A stretch of 64,000 nucleotides of DNA from contig ML976670.1 in assembly GCA_010015655.1 (NCBI GenBank), positions 387,647-451,646 of the forward strand, given 5' to 3'. How positions within the stretch are numbered: position 1 is the first letter of the stretch; every line of letters begins with the position of its first letter. Under the pieces are notes generated by a model. That model saw only the letters and a list, made by a program, of their open reading frames with translations, searched no databases and was not told the origin of the DNA. This document shows, piece after piece, positions 54,760 through 64,000 of the stretch. The position numbers were made by a program, and so were the translations under genes. The DNA comes from Bimuria novae-zelandiae CBS 107.79. Lineage: Eukaryota; Ascomycota; Dothideomycetes; Pleosporales; Didymosphaeriaceae.

Positions 54760-56680
54760 ACAACAACAGCAGCAGCAACCCCACTTTCCTCCGCCCGACG
54801 CGTCCCACGCCTACGACCACAACAACACCGCGCAGCACTATGGGCCGCCATACCACAACGGCGCCGACCAGGGCCTGGGGCTGCCGCTGGACTTCCACCA
54901 CCACCACCAGCAGCAGCAGCAGCAGCAGCAGCCTCCGTCGAGCCCCCCGCCCGCGAATGGCAGCACGCCCACCCGCGCCCACGGCAAGAAGAACGAGCCC
55001 AAGGTCGCCATGACCATCCTCGAGGCCCTGCAGGCAACCGCCGATCCCAAGGACAAGATGCGGAAGCAGCGTGCCATCGCAAAATGCTGCGTCGACCTCA
55101 TCCAGAAGTGCGACGGCTACCGCTACAGCTTCCACAACTGCTGGAACAGCCGCGAGGACGACAGCTTCCGCTTCTCCTACTACTGCAACGACTCGCTGCT
55201 CAACAAGGACCGCGCCGCCAACGGCAAGGGCGCAAAGCTCGGCAAGCGCGCCACCAAGCCCGTCTACGACTGCAAAGGCGTGCTGTCCATCAAGTTCTCC
55301 GCGACCAAGCAGAGCCTGGATGTCTTCTACAAGCACCTGCCCGTGCACAAGACGTACGAAGAGCGCGCCCCTCCGCCCCGGAAAGACTCGAGGAGGCGGA
55401 AGTTTTTGGAGGAAAACGACCCAGACGCGTTGAAGCGGATGCAAAGCCGGCCCAAGTCGTCCAGACCGGTCCTCCCCGTAGAAGAGGCAATAAATGTGAA
55501 GAAGAGGAAGGCCGACGACCCAAAGTCGTCCACGTCCCTCGAGAGCGATCTACGTGCGCAAAGTCTTCGGTCTTTACTCGAACTGTGCATACCTGGAACC
55601 ACTCTCGAGCATTCCCCTCCCTCCCCTCCTCCTCCGCCTCCTCCACCGGCCGTGATGCTGCATCGACCTCACCCACAACCGCCGCCACCAACTCCCTCTG
55701 CCCAACAGTCGCCAATCGCGCAGCCACCGCCTCAGCCTGCCCCTCGCAAGCGACCGAGGAACAGTTGCGATGTATGCAAAGCTAAGAAGACGAAGGTACG
55801 TAGCATTCTACAGTGGCATTGTCTCACAATACTCATCCCACGATAGTGTGATGGCACCCGTCCCGTCTGTCAGACCTGCATCGACAAGAAGCGCCAATGC
55901 TTCTACTCCACCGACCAACTGGTCGATCAGCACCGCCCATCCGCCGTCCCTAACATTGGAGAAACAGCACTGTCAGCTCCAGCAGCCCCCACCAATCTCT
56001 CCGAGCTCGAGCGCATGAAGAGGGAGCTCGACGAAGCGAAAGCGCGCATCCAGGAGCTCGAAAGCGAAAAGCGACGAGCGTCCAGTACGCCGCAGCAGAC
56101 ACCACAGATAGCACATAACCCTAAACCTACCCGACCGCAACCCCAGTCATCTGAACCACCGCCGCAGACGCAACCACTTCCTCCTCAACAACGGCAACAG
56201 CAACGCCAGCACAGCCGAAGCCACTCCCACCACCACCACCACCACCACCACCACCAACAGCCCCCCCAACCCCCCCAGCAGATCCCGCACCAGATGCAGA
56301 CGCCACAAACCATACCCTCGCCCCAGCAAGCAATGCAGCAGCTCCAAACGACTGCTCAGCAACTGCAAACTCCCTCTGTACAGTACAATTACAACCAGAA
56401 TCCCTACGCCATGCCCCCTCAACAGAACATGCCACGCAACGCAGCGCACCCTTCCCAGGCCCAAAACGTCCAGCCGAATGCGCTGCCCAACGTACAGAGT
56501 CACCAGATGGGCGTGAATGGCGGCATGGCAGGGCCCGGTATGCCGCCTCCACCCGACCAGGCGAATCCGTATCCCAGAGACTTTGGGGCGTGGAATGCGT
56601 ACTATGGGTATCAGAGTGCGCAGGCGCCGCAGCAGGAGAGTCAGTGGGGTGGGGTGAGGAATCCGGGCGTGTTTAGGTAG
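54344..56680 (+). CDS. Polyglutamine Zn2Cys6 transcription factor with a second Cys/His domain
   Basis: The model is 54344..55795, 55847..56680, 761 residues; the 51-base intron is GTACGT...GATAG. The start ATG at 54344 (GTCATGG) begins MEQQPAPAQVTVQNLNGPVQ. Residues 94-145 are 52 consecutive Gln. At about 215-345 a domain with NCWNSREDDSFRFSYYCNDS, VYDCKGVLSIKFSATKQSLD and KHLPVH offers a Cys-Cys-His-His set resembling WRKY/GCM1-FLYWCH-type fingers (inference). The fungal binuclear cluster C-X2-C-X6-C-X6-C-X2-C-X6-C is perfect at 475-502 (CDVCKAKKTKCDGTRPVCQT and on), and the intron splits it just before its third Cys. A coiled coil follows (LERMKRELDEAKARIQELES), as in Zn2Cys6 dimers, then a Gln/Pro/His-rich tail with nine His. 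It is probably a nuclear regulator; targets unknown. Confidence 0.88.
54623..54778 (+). repeat. 52-codon CAG/CAA repeat (polyglutamine)
   Basis: Fifty-two uninterrupted Gln codons, a mix of CAG and CAA. A second run of eight Gln follows near 54910. CAA interruptions normally stabilise such tracts. The antisense strand therefore shows long false poly-Leu and poly-Val/Ala frames. Confidence 0.97.
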
Positions 56681-57086
56681 GTGTGGGGAAATGTATATAG
56701 GGCGAGAGCGAAGGCATGTCGAACGGATGGCTGATACCCCCTTTCCAATATCATCGTGTGTTGAGTTGATGGCATTTGATGGAATAAAGCGTCGAGTACA
56801 TATTTTTAGGCCTTAATGATACCCAGTCATGAGATGCTATTCTAATATGCATACCACGTGGAATTGCTATAGCAGCGCTTGAAGCTTTCATCCATTATCC
56901 ATTTGTTCATCCAATGCCCGTATCCCGCTCAGTCTAACGCCTAGTAAAGCACCCTCATGCCCCATCATGTCATTGTTCGTTCGCTCGCAGTCCGAAAAAA
57001 CGCCTGCAAATGCCATCTATGCTCTCTCCCGTCGCACCTTCCTACGTGCTCCCCTATCAACGGCCCCGTGACAGGTTGGCCCTCTA
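56681..57086. other. Convergent 3' region
   Basis: About 400 bases between the ends of the polyQ regulator and csn1, which converge. An AATAAAG near 56782 could serve polyadenylation of the first gene. Nothing else seen. Confidence 0.4.
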
Positions 57087-58612
57087 CTAGAACCCCATCT
57101 TAGACCCGATCCCCCTAAGACCGGCACTGATGCCATCGCCAAACGTCCCGTCCTTGAACCCCTGCTCCTTCGCCGAGCTCTTGTCTCCCTTGGCCTCCAT
57201 GCCCGCAGCCAACATGTTGAGCCGCGTCAGGCGCAGGCGCAGCGTGTGGTCGTACGACTCGGCCATGGCGAGCGCGTCGGCGTGGACCGTGTAGCGCGGG
57301 TTCGTCGGTGGGGAGATGAGCAGGCGGTCGACGAGGTCTATCCGGGCGTCGAGGGTGCCATTGTTGATCATGGTCTCGAGCTCGTCTTCGATGGAGGGGT
57401 ATTCTCCCGTGAGCTGGAACTTGGTCGCCATCTCGTCGAGGGTGACGCAGCTGAAGGGGATGAAGTACTGCACGATGCTCTTCCGGCGGATCTTACCATA
57501 GATATCGACGAGCACCTTGGAGAGGTACACGTCGAGGAGATAATCATTGCGGTAGTTTTCGAGCACTTCGAGACAGGCGCTATACTTGGAGGCGCAGAAG
57601 AGGTTGATGGCGCGGCGGATGTGCGGCTCCAGCTCGAGGAAGGTGCGGAAGTCGGAGTTGTCGAGGACGCGCTCCTTGAGCTGGCTGCGGTCCATGGAGG
57701 CGAGGGCGCAGAGGCCGCCGTAGACGGCGATGTCGTTGCCCGTGAGGACCTCACGCTGCCATGTTATGCCTGCGGCGGGCTCGGCGGTGAGGAACGCGGC
57801 CGAGGTGCTGATGAAGGATGTGGCGGCTTCGCGGTAGTTTTGGTTGCCCATGTGCGCGAGGCCAGCGCAGGCGGATATGATGGGCTCCAGCTTCGTCTTC
57901 TCGTCGCCCTTGACTTGCGTAGAGTCGACCTTTGCGACGTGAGACTGAACCGTAAGCCACGACTTCTGTGCTATGCTGACGAGGAGGAGACGCAGCGTCA
58001 TGTCGGCGAGGTGCTTCGGCGAGGTGCAGTGTTCGCGCATGCGCATGTAGGCCTTGTGTGCTTGGCTGTAGTCGCCGGTGGCGTAGTAGAAGTGGCCCAT
58101 GTCTTCGTTGCCCATCTGCATGGCGTGTTAGCTGAACGGGGTGTTTACATCTTCGTGCCCTCACTCACCCGTATGCTCTCTTTGATCATGTTGTTCTTAT
58201 ATGACTTGAGCTCGTGTTCGAGCTTGTCCTTCTCCGCCTCGACCTTCTTTGTCCGCTCGGCCGCCCATGTCGTGTCTAACAATGCGGCGGGATCTTCGGG
58301 TGCAATCTGAGCGAACTCCTCCACCAAGTCGAGGTACAGCTTCACGTTCTTGCCGCGCTTTGCCTCTGCGATGGCGGTTCGATACGCGTCGACGGCCAAG
58401 TAGGTCGAATGTGAGCCGATGTGGCGGAGGCGATCGGCACGTGTGAAGCCGGCATAGTTGGATATGTACGATTCGAGGTCGAACTTGGGAGGATCTAGCA
58501 TCGTGAGCAGCCGTCTGGCATGTATTTACGTTCTGTAGCTACCTTTGACGACAATTATCCCCTCAGCTTTCCGCTTCTGGAAAAAGGGCGTGTCTGCGGC
58601 GTCATTAGCCAT
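57087..58612 (-). CDS. csn1: COP9 signalosome subunit 1 (PCI domain), three exons
   Basis: The model is complement(57087..58115, 58169..58494, 58543..58612), 474 residues; introns are 53 bases (GTGAGT...TGCAG) and 48 bases (GTAGCT...GCTAG). The COP9 signalosome removes Nedd8 from cullins and in fungi controls development and light responses. The N-terminal half is the TPR-like scaffold: PPKFDLESYISNYAGFTRAD, RLRHIGSHSTYLAVDAYRTA, YKNNMIKESIR and MGNEDMGHFYYATGDYSQAH. The middle has NDIAVYGGLCALASMDRSQL and FLELEPHIRRAINLFCASKY, and the PCI domain spans about 300-420 (YLSKVLVDIYGKIRRKSIVQ, YFIPFSCVTLDEMATKFQL). The YKNN.IKESIRMGNED block separates CSN1 from its proteasome-lid relative Rpn7. 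The start at 58612 has context ACCATGG. Confidence 0.92.
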
Positions 58613-59030
58613 GGTTAGAGGTGGATGTTCGGAGCGTGGAGAGTAAACGGGGAGCAGCTTCAAGCTCCCGCGTTGTTGATGCTGCCTGGCCCGCTTCCAG
58701 TGGTTGCATTAGGCGGGGGCTGACTAAGGAAGCTATGACCTTCACTCCCACATCCACCTTCCCCCTGTCCACTAGGTGCCTGCTCTGCTGTGAACCGCTT
58801 CGACTGAGATTCGTGTCTGGATGCTCAATTCAGATTATCTAACAAGCATTTTCGCAATCACTTACAGCCACGCTGCTAGCCCGAACTTGCGCCCTGGAAG
58901 CGGCAACGAGGACGACGAGGACGAAGTTTCGCCAGTAAAAAATTCACATAATAACAGCTTTAATCTATCAAGCATTGCGGCTAGTCCTACCCGTCTGCCT
59001 AACAACTCGAAACCGCTCCACCATTAAGCT
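58613..59030. other. csn1 promoter and an isolated protein-like fragment
   Basis: The upstream region of csn1. At 58860-59027 a plus frame reads ASPNLRPGSGNEDDEDEVSP and FNLSSIAASPTRLPNNSKPL before a stop. It looks like disordered protein sequence and may be the remnant of a gene cut off by the AT-rich block, but it matches nothing I know. Confidence 0.3.
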
Positions 59031-59997
59031 AGCTGACCGGGATCCTGATCACCCGGGGTTGCTGATCACCCACCAAATTGGCCACCCGTTAGAAAAAATC
59101 GTGTTTATTTTATCAACCTAGTTACAATTACTACTCTATATATAGAAATTGAAAAGTTTTAATTACTACTTTAGTTACTACTCTCTTAGCTTCTTTTTTT
59201 TACTACTTAACTATTATTTTATAAGACTAGAAGATTAGACGCCTACTTTATTAATATAATTATATTTATATCTATAAAACATTAATTTAGGTCTATATAA
59301 ACTTTTTTTATAACTACTAAAGCTTAAGAGCCTTAAGTTAACTATAAAATCTTTTATTCTTTACTTTAAGCTCTACTACTTATACGTTTATATTAAATCC
59401 CTTTAGGGTAGCTGGTCTTAAAGGAGACTAAGGTTAGTTCTTAGGCAAGAGTACTATTAGGCAAGAAAAGAGTATTAACTACGTAAGCTAGTTAATAGGT
59501 TATTAATATTAAGGATAAGGTAAGGTTATAATTAAATTAATAAAAGCCTAAGTTAAATCTAAATAATAGATTAGTAGATAGGTTAAACACGAAGATAAAA
59601 GGTTTATCTTCGATATTTCTATATACAAGTCCTAGGCTGCTCGCTGGCGAGCGCTCTCTAGAGAGTAGTCACATGACTTCATAAGCGCTGACAACGCGGT
59701 AAGCGAAGACAGGGGTGTCTTTACGTATACGCGCTGTAACTAAGTATAAAATAGTTTACTATCCTTATATTAGATCGTGGATCCTAATAGTTTATAAGTA
59801 TAATTACTTTACCTACTTTATAAAAGAGTTAATAAGCCTTATAACTTACTTTCTTATCTTTATAAAGCTTTTATTAAGCTACGTAAAGATTATAAGAGCT
59901 ATAAGTAGTCAAGAAATAGCTCTTAGTATATAATTAAAATTATTTTTTAGTATAGTAGCGTAATAGGCCTTTAAATTACTTAAGATAAGTTAATTAC
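59031..59997. other. RIP-degraded AT-rich DNA with GC-rich ends
   Basis: A GC-rich start with the 9-mer TGATCACCC twice (59040-59085) resembles the subterminal arrays of pogo elements, but no matching inverted end was found. The interior is CpA/TpG-poor. A non-RIPed island at about 59638-59725 (CTGCTCGCTGGCGAGCG hairpin) interrupts it. Confidence 0.45.
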
Positions 59998-62900
59998 TGT
60001 TAAGATCTGAACATGTATGGAACAAGGAGGGCCAACGGGCCTCCAGTGGGGGTGTCAGATAGAACGAGTGCGTTGAGGTCGGATCTGCACAATCGAGCAG
60101 GGACCATAGCGCTTATTGTACTAGCCCAGGGGTTAAAACCAACCTAACAGAGTTAACAGAGAACAAGACATAATTATTACTAATTATTATACCTTATCGC
60201 ACGCAAGCATCTTATCTAATAATTAAGAGTCTTACTACCTTAATTAATACGAAATAGCGTAGCAACCTTACCGCGATCCTATAGTAACGCTAAGAGATTA
60301 CACTAACTACACGGGATGGATAACGTAGCTATAAGCTAGATGCGTTGTTTATAATATCTAGGACAAAGTCAATCTAACGGCAACTATCCCGTTAATAACG
60401 AAACTAGTAGCTATTAGAGCCCTAATAATCGCTAGATACGCAACAGCCGCGAACGTCGAAATCCTAATAAGACAGACTAAACTATTAGCAGCAGGACAAA
60501 AGGCGTTTAAGGAAGATCTTAAATACTATAAGATCCTCGTTGAACAATACAAGAACGATAGACACGAGTACGAGAAGGAATAAGCAAGCCTCCAACACAT
60601 CGTGGCCTTTATCTAGTTAACTATATCGCTATACCTATTGCGCACGTGCTGCCTTCCAGAGAAGTTACTACGCTAATAGATTACTAACCTAAAGTTAACG
60701 GTTAGAGTTAATAAATAAATCGAACAAGAATAAGCCCGCGATCAATACCTCGCCTTACTTAGACTAATAAGAAGCGCGTCGCAATGGGACATATAGCTAG
60801 CTAAGTATAACTAAGTAGCTACTAAGGCAAAGACATATCGAGTCGCCGAACTATTATAATTAAATGTGATTACAAAAGACTTCTTAGTAGCTATAAACAA
60901 AGTTGCTCCTATATAGTCTATAAACTTTTAAGATAATAGTCGATTTGTAGCTAGCATAAGCTGGAAGGAGATAATAAAACGCTTTTAAGAACATATAATA
61001 ATAAACTATCCCCTTAGATTAGGGAAACATAAAGCAGCCTTTATATCTAATAATATATTATATCTCGCTAAAGGTGGTGTAACTACCTAGAGTAATAGCA
61101 GGGACGCCTCCTATGCTAAAAGCGCGCTATCTAATAAAAACTAGGGCAGACCCTGTAATTAACGTATAGCTAGCAAAAATGCTAAGCTTAAGCGGCCTTT
61201 AGATTAAGAGCTAGCTATAACAGCGGGAGCAAAATGCCCTGCCTATAGACAACACTATAGTATTAGGGATTACTATTATATTAACCTAGACCAAGCTCCT
61301 AAATAGTGGAAACTAAATAAGACTATAAGCGAGCTTATTAAATTTAAGCGTAAGAATAACGCAACGTTCTAAGGGCTAATTCGTGGATAGAGTAGAACCT
61401 AATTATAAACGCTAATTCTTAAATAATTATATACTCTAACGCTAGAGATCCCTAACGAGTAATTAGAGGGGCAGAGAATATTAAAAATTAACGCCGCGTT
61501 TACCTTAGCGCCTATTAGGACAGAAATTAATAACTACCTATTAAAGCGATTATTTATCCTTGACTTAGGATTAACCTGCTATATTACGAACAACCCCAAC
61601 CGCATCTATAACTTCCGTCCTCCTATGCCTAGAGACTACATATGGGCTAGGAATACGAAGATATGGATAAAAGGATATAGCTCTATTAATCTAACCTTAA
61701 AAAGTTAGTCTAGAATAACCAAATTAGTCTTACACGACGTGGCTATCTGCCCTAACCTACTATGTAGTCTAGTCTTTTTTCGACTACTAAGATAGAGAGA
61801 AATCTAGTAGGATACGTAAATAGACCTAACTACTCTAAGAGGACTAGATAACATAATTATTAGGAATCTTACCAAGATCTATAGCTAGTAGGTACTCGAG
61901 TATAACCTACTACTACCTGCCTTATATCATGCACGCAAGATCACCTCCCAAATAAAAAGAGCACTATAAAGAGCGTTAGCCATGCTCTAGCACAAGAGAC
62001 TAGGATACCCTAGACTAGTAGCGATTAAGCACCTAGTGTAGCAAGCTAAGGGGGTGCGCGTGAAAGGGATTACGATAGTTAAGTGTAACTCCTATAGCAA
62101 AGCAAAATCAAAACGACAGATTAGCCACGCGCCACGGATCAACACTAAAGGACCTGGAGAGAGGCTAACTATCAATTTCTATACATACAAAACGCAAAGC
62201 GTTACCAAAGAAAAGAGCTAAATATTAATTACTAATAAATTCTTAGGACTATAATAGGACTTTTACTTCAAAGATAATAGAACGGCGAAATTAATTATTA
62301 AGATCCTTTTAACCTTCCTCCTATTCCTTAAGAACCACTATAACATAACAGTTAAGACTATTAAGGCAGACAATGAAATTACTATAGTTAAATTAGAAGT
62401 AGAACGTTAGTTAGCAACCTAAGGAATTATTATTAAGCCTTTAGCCCCAGACACCTAAGCTTAAAACAGAGGTGCCAAATGCTTAGGGGGTGTAAACAAA
62501 GAGAAATCACGCGTAATGCGACTCAACGCTAACCTATCTTAGGAACTATAGCCTAAAGTTACAAGGGCTGCAGTATATCTCTATAATTAAATACTAAATT
62601 ACGCGAATAACTAGAAGACGCTATATAAGATATTCTTTACACGAGTCGCGTTTAGTAATAGGATTATAACTTTACTACGGAAACCTAATCTCGCCCACCT
62701 AAAGGCGTATGGCTGCAAAGCCTTTGCGATAACTAACAACACTTACTAAGGCAAATCACGTTTGCAACGCCTTAATCCAAAAGCTTAGATTAGCTATCTT
62801 GTTAGATACTAATCCTTAAATATCTATCGCATTTAGATACCATCACTCGCTAAGGTGATTAGCACTCGAGACGTTGTCTTTAACGAGTAGTCTATATTTA

Positions 62901-64000
62901 ATAGAAAGACTAAAGATCTAATAGACAACCTCATGCACAACACGCTAGAAGAAATAGCTACGTATATAAGGACTATTAAACTACTAACTCCTATTTAGTA
63001 ACTAGAAACGGAGTCCTTCTATAAGGATAAGGCCGCTAAGGACTTTCCAGACTATTAAGGCGAAGTAGACCCGCCAGGCTACTATTAAGGGAGGAAAATT
63101 AGAGACAGTTACCTAACTTTTCTATCTATACTACTACCTGCAGCATTGCTTGCTCAGTTAATAGCTAGAAATAAATCTAAAGTAACATAACATAGGTCGC
63201 CTAAGACTACCCCTTGGGCAGCAGCCTTCATGGCGGGAACCTAAGCTGGCCACGTTAAGAAATATAGAGGGGATATTATAGATAAGGCAAAGATAATAAG
63301 AATGCTTGCTAAAGGCTTAAAGCCCTATTAAAGTTAACTCCTACCTCTGCTAACGTGCCGTACCAAGCTTAAGGACCACCTAATAGGTAAACTATTTAAA
63401 GAAGTAAAACAGGCCCATCTTGCAAGCTATTAATAAATGAAATTATAGTTAGAGATACTAATAAAGAAGATTAAGTTAATAGGATAATAGATCCTTAACT
63501 ATATGTAGGTATACACCTATAAACTTAATAAGCACTATCGCTTGCTAAAGTGCAAGGCGCGACTAGTCGTCTGTGGCGATTAATAACGGAACATTACCTC
63601 GCAGGACACTTACGTAGCCACGCTCGCCAGCCAGTTATTCCGAATGCTAATAGTAATTGCAGCCTACCACGACTTAGAGCTCAAATAATACGACGTCACG
63701 AACGCCTTTGTCCATGTAACGATGGATTAAGAAGTATACATGAGAATGCCCCACGGCTATCGAAAACCTAGAACGATCCTCTAAGTCAACAAGGCTCTGT
63801 ATAGTCTACGGATCTCACCACTCCTCTGGTAGAGAGAATTTACTATAACACTTAAAGCTCTTGACTTCTAAACTGTGCCTTACGAGCTATGCTGCCTTAT
63901 TAAAGACAGAATTATTATCTTCTTCTACGTTAATAATATTATAGTAGCGTATCACAAGTAGAAAGAGCAAGAAGCCTAGTAAATAATTAAGCGCCTACGG
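59998..64000 (+). mobile_element. Ty1/copia retrotransposon, RIPed, cut by the window end
   Basis: A non-RIPed leader starting TGTTAAGATCTG and reaching TTAACA at 60158 is probably the 5' LTR (about 161 bases); the partner LTR is outside the window, so its limits are uncertain. Gag: NYTGWI, ARCVVYNI-DKVNLTATIP near 60290-60390. Integrase: HKRLGYPRLVAIKHLV-QAKG near 61990, AKSKRQISHAPRINTKGPGE, then NLAHLKAYGCKAFAI and RLQRLNPKA near 62690-62790, and STRDVVFNE. Reverse transcriptase from about 63540: KARLVVCGDQ, YDVTNAFVHVTMD-EVYMRMP, and FFYVNNIIVAY (Y-V-N-N for YVDD). Order gag-integrase-RT is the copia order. Many RIP stops. Confidence 0.85.

Noticed and set aside
54314..55444. 376-codon minus frame with a long poly-Leu run
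   Set aside because: It is the antisense of the CAG/CAA repeat and flanking Zn2Cys6 gene; Leu/Val/Ala/Arg bias is what the complement of GC-rich codons gives.
57246..58310. 354-codon plus frame rich in Val, Glu and Gly
   Set aside because: Exact antisense shadow of csn1, made possible by its high third-position GC; no motif.
1..64000. tRNA or rRNA genes
   Set aside because: I looked for GGTTCGA-type T-arms and conserved rRNA segments and found none with a fitting fold; a covariance-model scan would be decisive.

Overview
This window is nuclear DNA from a filamentous ascomycete, most likely a dothideomycete of the order Pleosporales. Genes carry short introns (about 45-110 bases) with GTAAGT/GTGAGT-like donors and CTAAC/CTGAC branch points, and their products are fungal (retromer Vps5, COP9 subunit 1, a DUF5321-type mitochondrial protein, Zn2Cys6 and C2H2 regulators). 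The window alternates between GC-balanced gene blocks and AT-rich blocks almost devoid of CpA/TpG and full of TpA. That is the mark of repeat-induced point mutation (RIP), and it turns Gln and Trp codons of transposon genes into stops. Order and species are inference. || Layout. 0.4-1.8 kb: frameshifted relic of a large fungal LPAELRN-type family. 2.4-9.6 kb: intact genes, all on the minus strand: a DUF5321-type mitochondrial protein, a small secreted protein whose three exons were assembled by eye, vps5, and a secreted alkaline phosphatase. 10.5-14.9 kb: two pogo/Fot1-like DNA transposons with clean TIRs and TA target duplications. 15.2-18.8 kb: a DUF7587-like fragment, an FAD monooxygenase lacking its usual C-terminus, and a broken methyltransferase-like gene. 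18.9-36.8 kb: a nested transposon block holding a copia RNase H relic, a pogo element split by a 3.4 kb LTR element (173 bp LTRs, TSD CTTGC), a 1.8 kb pogo element split inside its left TIR by a 7.4 kb Ty3/gypsy element (515 bp LTRs), and a non-RIPed 200 bp solo LTR inside that gypsy gag (TSD ATACT). 37.5-43.5 kb: a run of decaying metabolic genes (copper amine oxidase, acyl-CoA oxidase-like, aldo-keto reductase, TRI12-type MFS). 44-49 kb: GC-rich DNA in which no gene was recognised. 49.1-58.6 kb: a C2H2 regulator, a Tc1-like transposon, a polyglutamine Zn2Cys6 regulator and csn1. 59-64 kb: a RIPed block with a Ty1/copia element that runs off the window. || How the parts relate. The housekeeping genes (vps5 in endosome-to-Golgi sorting, csn1 in cullin deneddylation, alkaline phosphatase in phosphate scavenging) sit in GC-balanced islands, while accessory metabolic genes next to transposon blocks are truncated or frameshifted. 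Nesting, target duplications and RIP state give an order of insertion. The strongest unusual points are an in-frame TGA followed by CAACTA inside the C2H2 regulator, the secreted-protein gene bracketed by diverged direct repeats, TIRs that stayed clean while element interiors were mutated, and an antisense protein-like stretch inside the pol-deleted LTR element.
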